Of a DNA stretch of 8,170 bases, positions 5,387 through 8,170 are shown piece after piece. Source of the DNA: CAYJUM01 sp964478915 (lineage in GTDB: Bacteria > Nitrospirota > Nitrospiria > Nitrospirales > Nitrospiraceae); NCBI GenBank assembly GCA_964478915.1, contig CAYZKG010000120.1:1-8170 (forward strand), written 5' to 3'. The notes below the pieces were generated by a model. The model made no database searches and was not told the origin of the DNA. It worked only from the letters and a program-made list of their open reading frames with translations. The position numbers were made by a program, and so were the translations under genes. Each line of letters opens with the position of its first letter. The stretch's first letter is position 1.

Positions 5387-6223
5387 TTTGTCGCTGCCCA
5401 GGGTCTCAAGAAAACGACTCAGCCGCGCCTGTTTCACCGACTCGTCCATCTTGCTGTAAATGGCGACGAGATTCTTGAGCATCCGGGCCAGGATGGCGCG
5501 GGGCGAGCTCTTGTAGAGATACCGTTCCTCGAATCCGTACCCTGCCTGCATCAGGAAGCGTGCGCAGTCCTTCTCTGTGAGCAAGGCGCCGCCGTTGAAC
5601 GCGTCCACGAAGATCTTGTAGCGCTCCGACTCGTACTTGACCAAAAAATGTCCCGGCATGCCGACGCCGTAGATCGGCAGCTCCAGCCTCTGCCCCACCA
5701 GTAGATAGACAACCGACAGACTGATCGGAATGCCGCATCGCCGGTCCAGCACCCGGTTGAGATAGCTGTTGTCGGGTTCGTAATAGTTCTTGCTGTTCCC
5801 CCGGAAGCCTTGCTCGGTGAACAAATAGCGACTCAGCGTCTTGACCGTCTCTTCACCGGACACCCGCCGCCCCAAGCGGCCGTGCACTTCGGCGGCCATC
5901 TCGTCGAGCTTTGCGGCGTACGCCTGCGTGCTGAGCCCAGGAAAGGCATAGCGCGCGATCAGAAACGCGCCGGTCTCAAGATAGCCTCGGTCTTCCGGCC
6001 GCCTGATCAGGTCTCGAAGCTCCCCTTCCAAGCGGGCCCCTCTGATCTCATCCAGGATTCCCTCGATCCGCCGCGCCATCTCGGGCTGCTCGATCTCGGC
6101 TTCCTGGAGCAAGGGCACGGCGGGATCGCCGATGGCCACCAGCTTCTCGCTGATCGTTCTGGAGATCCGTTCGTTTTCGTCGGATAACAACCGGATCAAC
6201 GCTTTGATCTTGTTCTCAACCAT
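5381..6223 (-). CDS. SirB1-like protein (Transglut_core2) with N-terminal HEAT-like helices
   Basis: This 280-aa protein has two parts. Residues 1-60 are helical and HEAT-like (IKALIRLLSDENERI...GDPAVPLLQEAE). Residues about 70-230 match the SirB1/Transglut_core2 family (PF13369): NYYEPDNSYLNRVLDRR (146-162), CGIPISLSVVYLL (163-175), YGVGMPGHFLVKY (185-197) and FVDAFNGG (205-212). C163, H192 and D207 could form a transglutaminase-like Cys-His-Asp triad. However, many family members lack a Cys at the 163 position, so I do not claim activity. The ATG at 6223 has GAGG seven bases upstream, and that site falls inside a heptamer unit. The gene lies 50 bp downstream of the permease on the same strand and ends by overlapping the MBL-fold gene's stop (TAA read from 5383-5381). 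The cellular role of this family is poorly defined. Confidence 0.87.
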   Translation of the reverse strand: MVENKIKALIRLLSDENERISRTISEKLVAIGDPAVPLLQEAEIEQPEMARRIEGILDEIRGARLEGELRDLIRRPEDRGYLETGAFLIARYAFPGLSTQAYAAKLDEMAAEVHGRLGRRVSGEETVKTLSRYLFTEQGFRGNSKNYYEPDNSYLNRVLDRRCGIPISLSVVYLLVGQRLELPIYGVGMPGHFLVKYESERYKIFVDAFNGGALLTEKDCARFLMQAGYGFEERYLYKSSPRAILARMLKNLVAIYSKMDESVKQARLSRFLETLGSDKL

Positions 6224-6230
6224 CGTAAAC

Positions 6231-6274
6231 CTCGTAAGGCGTCAGGCGTAAGGTGCGCCTCACCCTTCACGAGT
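6231..6274. repeat. Heptamer repeats in inverted arrangement
   Basis: From 6233 the sequence reads CGTAAGG, CGTCAGG, CGTAAGG (the reverse complement of the CCTTACG/CCTGACG type), then TGCGCCT, CACCCTT and CACGAGT in the opposite orientation. The stretch fills the 50-bp gap between the permease stop (6276-6274) and the SirB1-like start (6223). It carries the ribosome site of the latter (GAGG on the minus strand). Confidence 0.6.
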
Positions 6275-7053
6275 CAACCCACTGACCGGCGGAAGGCCCG
6301 GGCACTGCCGTACAGACACAGCGCATCAAAGACCGCCATGAACACGATCACCAGCCCGACACGCGGGAGCGCTTCAGCCCACCCCGCCAGGATAAGCGGC
6401 CGGACGGCATCGATGGCCCAGGTCATCGGATTGAACCGGGCCACGACGCTCATCCAGGACGGCATCGCCGCCAGCGGCACGAGCGCGGAGCTGAGGAAGA
6501 TCATGGGCAGCGACAGGAAGCCCAACACGGAGAAAAAATCCCCGTGGCTCTTGACCGAAAAGGCCATGGCCATGGAGAGGGCGGTCAATCCGACCCCGAA
6601 CAGCACGCCGATGAACAGGATGACGGCAATCCCGAGCAAGCCGGTTGCCGGCCTCACGCCGAACAGCGCGGCCACCCCCAGGATCACCAAGACTTGGCAT
6701 GAGGTGATCGTCATCACGAACAGAAATCGGCTTAGGATGATGGAGGTCCGGTGAATGGGTGTGGACAGCAGCCGCTCCAGAAAGCCGTTCTCCTTGTCGA
6801 ACAACAGGTCCACGCCGCCGGCCAGCCCGTTGTTCAGCACCGTCATCACCACGACTCCGGCCGCCAGAAAGCTGATGTAGCTCGGGGCCTGCACGACCTG
6901 CGTGTCCGCCGCGCGCTGAAAGAGGTTGCCGAAGAAGATCAGCCAGAACAGCATCGGCTGCACGAGGGTGAACAGCATGCTGAACTTCTCGCGGCTGAGC
7001 CGGCGGACCCAGCGCATCGTCAACGCGCCGATCTCTTGCAGGTAATCGTGCAT
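6274..7053 (-). CDS. ABC-2 type transporter permease (DrrB-like)
   Basis: This 259-aa integral membrane protein belongs to the ABC-2 exporter permease family. Six hydrophobic segments are visible at about 27-45, 59-79, 105-131, 137-165, 172-193 and 231-251, the usual number. The conserved stretch between helices 5 and 6, FNPMTWAIDAVRPLILAG (207-224), is the typical ABC-2 signature region. The cytoplasmic loop DKENGFLERLLSTPIHRTSI (86-105) is the part that contacts the ATPase. It is encoded 87 bp downstream of the ATPase gene on the same strand, and two copies would pair with two ATPases to export a substrate from the cytoplasm. The substrate is unknown; drug-, lipid- and polysaccharide-exporting systems share this architecture. 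The ATG at 7053 has only a weak ribosome site. Its leader is made of heptamer repeats. Confidence 0.92.
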   Translation of the reverse strand: MHDYLQEIGALTMRWVRRLSREKFSMLFTLVQPMLFWLIFFGNLFQRAADTQVVQAPSYISFLAAGVVVMTVLNNGLAGGVDLLFDKENGFLERLLSTPIHRTSIILSRFLFVMTITSCQVLVILGVAALFGVRPATGLLGIAVILFIGVLFGVGLTALSMAMAFSVKSHGDFFSVLGFLSLPMIFLSSALVPLAAMPSWMSVVARFNPMTWAIDAVRPLILAGWAEALPRVGLVIVFMAVFDALCLYGSARAFRRSVG

Positions 7054-7059
7054 CAGCTT

Positions 7060-7140
7060 CGCTCGTCGCTCGTCTTTCGTCTCGGCTCGACTGAGCTCGC
7101 CGAAGTCTCGCCTGACGCTTCACGCTTCACGAGCAACGCC
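7060..7140. repeat. Heptamer array filling the ATPase-permease gap
   Basis: Read in sevens from 7060: CGCTCGT, CGCTCGT, CTTTCGT, CTCGGCT, CGACTGA, GCTCGCC, GAAGTCT, CGCCTGA, CGCTTCA, CGCTTCA, CGAGCAA, CGCC. The phase holds for about 80 bp and runs from just upstream of the permease start to the ATPase stop codon (7143-7141). The two best-preserved pairs are tandem exact repeats at 7060-7073 and 7116-7129. It is transcribed if the two genes form an operon. Function unknown. Confidence 0.75.
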
Positions 7141-8115
7141 TCATTCATCACTTTGGGGAAACTCTTCTCGGATGGCATGGCCGGTATGGGCCACGAAGAC
7201 ATCCTCCAGCGTCGGCCGGTGGTACTCGATGAATTCCAACCGACAGCCCAGGCGATTCGCCGCCTCGAGCACCGAAGGGAGCGCTTTTTCGGGAGAATCC
7301 ACCCGGATATCCAGCCCGTTCGGTTTCGGAGTGACGGACCGGATGGCCGGAAGAGCGTTCACTGCGGCGGCCAACGCCTCGATTCGGTTCATCGCGGCGG
7401 CTTCGACTGTCACCGCGACGATGTCGCCGCCCAGGCCGACCTTGAGCTGAGCGGGGGATCCCAGCGCTCTAATCTGGCCACCGTCGATGATCGCCACACG
7501 GTCGCAGAGCTGGTCCGCCTCGTCCAGATAGTTGGTCGTCATGACCACCGTGATGCCGCGTTGCTTGAGGTGCCGGATGTAGTCCCAGATCCGAAGACGG
7601 CTCTTCACATCGAGGCCCAGCGTCGGCTCGTCCAGGAAGAGCACTTGCGGGTTCGGCAGCAACCCACAGGCGAGATCGAGCTTCCGTTTCATTCCCCCGG
7701 AATAGGTTCGGACCGGCTGGTCCGCTTTGTGTTCCAGGTCCACCAACTGCAGGACTTCGGTGATCCGTCGCTGGATCTCCTCCTTGGAGAGATGGTAGAG
7801 CGCGCCGAGCAGGAGCAAGTGCTCCCGACCGGTCAGAAACCGATCGACCGCGCGCTCCTGAGGGACGTAGCCGATCGACTGCCGAACGCGTTCAGCGTCC
7901 CGGACGACGTCATAGCCGAGGACGGTTGCCTGTCCCGAGGTGGGGGGGAGCACCGTGATGAGGATCCGGAGGGTCGTGGTCTTGCCAGCGCCGTTCGGGC
8001 CGAGCAACCCGAAGACCTCTCCGGAAGACACCTGGAACGAGACGTCAGCAATCGCGGTGACCCGTCCATAGACCTTCCCCAGCCGGGATATCTCTATGGC
8101 GACGGCTCGGTCCAT
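7141..8115 (-). CDS. ABC transporter ATP-binding protein (DrrA-like, ABC-2)
   Basis: This 324-aa ATPase energises the permease encoded next to it. Motifs are: Walker A GPNGAGKT (39-46), Q-loop YVPQ (Q86), signature YSGGM (138-142), Walker B VLFLDE (158-163) and D-loop LGLD. The switch (H-loop) position reads TTNYLDEAD with Asn195 instead of His; DrrA-type proteins commonly have Gln there, so a non-His residue is not proof of inactivity. After the nucleotide-binding domain there is a C-terminal domain (about 230-310) ending in RPTLEDVFVAHTG, typical of this subfamily. The start chosen is ATG at 8115, giving the normal MDRAVAIEISRL start. An upstream in-frame ATG at 8160 would translate the hairpin repeat and is unlikely. 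No strong ribosome site is visible. It is probably the first gene of ATPase-permease-SirB1-like. Confidence 0.93.
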   Translation of the reverse strand: MDRAVAIEISRLGKVYGRVTAIADVSFQVSSGEVFGLLGPNGAGKTTTLRILITVLPPTSGQATVLGYDVVRDAERVRQSIGYVPQERAVDRFLTGREHLLLLGALYHLSKEEIQRRITEVLQLVDLEHKADQPVRTYSGGMKRKLDLACGLLPNPQVLFLDEPTLGLDVKSRLRIWDYIRHLKQRGITVVMTTNYLDEADQLCDRVAIIDGGQIRALGSPAQLKVGLGGDIVAVTVEAAAMNRIEALAAAVNALPAIRSVTPKPNGLDIRVDSPEKALPSVLEAANRLGCRLEFIEYHRPTLEDVFVAHTGHAIREEFPQSDE

Positions 8116-8135
8116 AGTCTTAGCTCGCCGGGACC

Positions 8136-8170
8136 GGGACCCATTGCTCTGGGATTGCAATGGGTGCCCC
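8136..8170. repeat. Hairpin repeat, copy 2
   Basis: Stem ACCCATTGC (8139-8147) pairs with GCAATGGGT (8157-8165) around a 9-nt loop. GGG (8136-8138) pairs with CCC (8167-8169), with G8166 bulged. It differs from copy 1 by the compensatory A-T pair and by loop changes, while the flank GTGCCCC is identical. It ends at the window edge and lies 21 bp upstream of the ABC ATPase start, so it would be in the 5' leader or promoter region of that gene. Confidence 0.75.

Noticed and set aside
8116..8160. N-terminal extension of the ABC ATPase starting at 8160
   Set aside because: The 15 extra residues are translated hairpin repeat and flank; the family N-terminus begins at the ATG at 8115.

Overview
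The window is GC-rich bacterial chromosome with eight protein genes, one 100-base assembly gap (4356-4455), and unusual repetitive DNA between the genes. Nothing here proves the organism. The gene content (split arginine-to-proline enzymes, a DrrAB-like ABC exporter, a SirB1-like protein, HEAT-repeat proteins) and the intergenic heptamer repeats remind me of Nitrospira/Nitrospirota. That is recollection and inference; no marker gene is present. There is no phage, plasmid, CRISPR or IS gene.

Left part (1-2186, minus strand): a two-gene operon with a 4-base ATGA overlap. The upstream gene (2186-966) encodes a TIGR00300-family protein, the domain known as an ornithine cyclodeaminase. The downstream gene (969-169) encodes an amidinotransferase-fold enzyme with an arginine dihydrolase/dimethylargininase active site. 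Together they look like a split, order-reversed version of cyanobacterial AgrE, which converts arginine to ornithine and then proline while releasing ammonium. Divergent from it, about 42 bp away, is a two-gene plus-strand operon (2229-3781): an exported single-EF-hand protein followed by a calcineurin-like metallophosphoesterase, again joined by ATGA. The two operons seem to share overlapping, nearly symmetric -10 elements.

Middle (3714-5386): a membrane-anchored HEAT-repeat protein on the minus strand overlaps the phosphoesterase gene tail-to-tail. Its upstream side runs into the N gap. Beyond the gap lies a plus-strand metallo-beta-lactamase-fold hydrolase (COG1234/YhfI-like). Its stop overlaps that of the next, convergent gene.

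Right part (5381-8115, minus strand): an ABC-2 ATPase, its six-helix permease and a HEAT/SirB1-like (Transglut_core2) protein, probably one transcription unit.

Two kinds of repeat stand out. Degenerate 7-bp repeats (around ACGCTTC / TTCACGAG) fill or border most of the gene junctions. A 9-bp hairpin with a bulged outer stem occurs at both ends of the window. Its two copies differ by a compensatory base-pair change, so the fold appears to be conserved.
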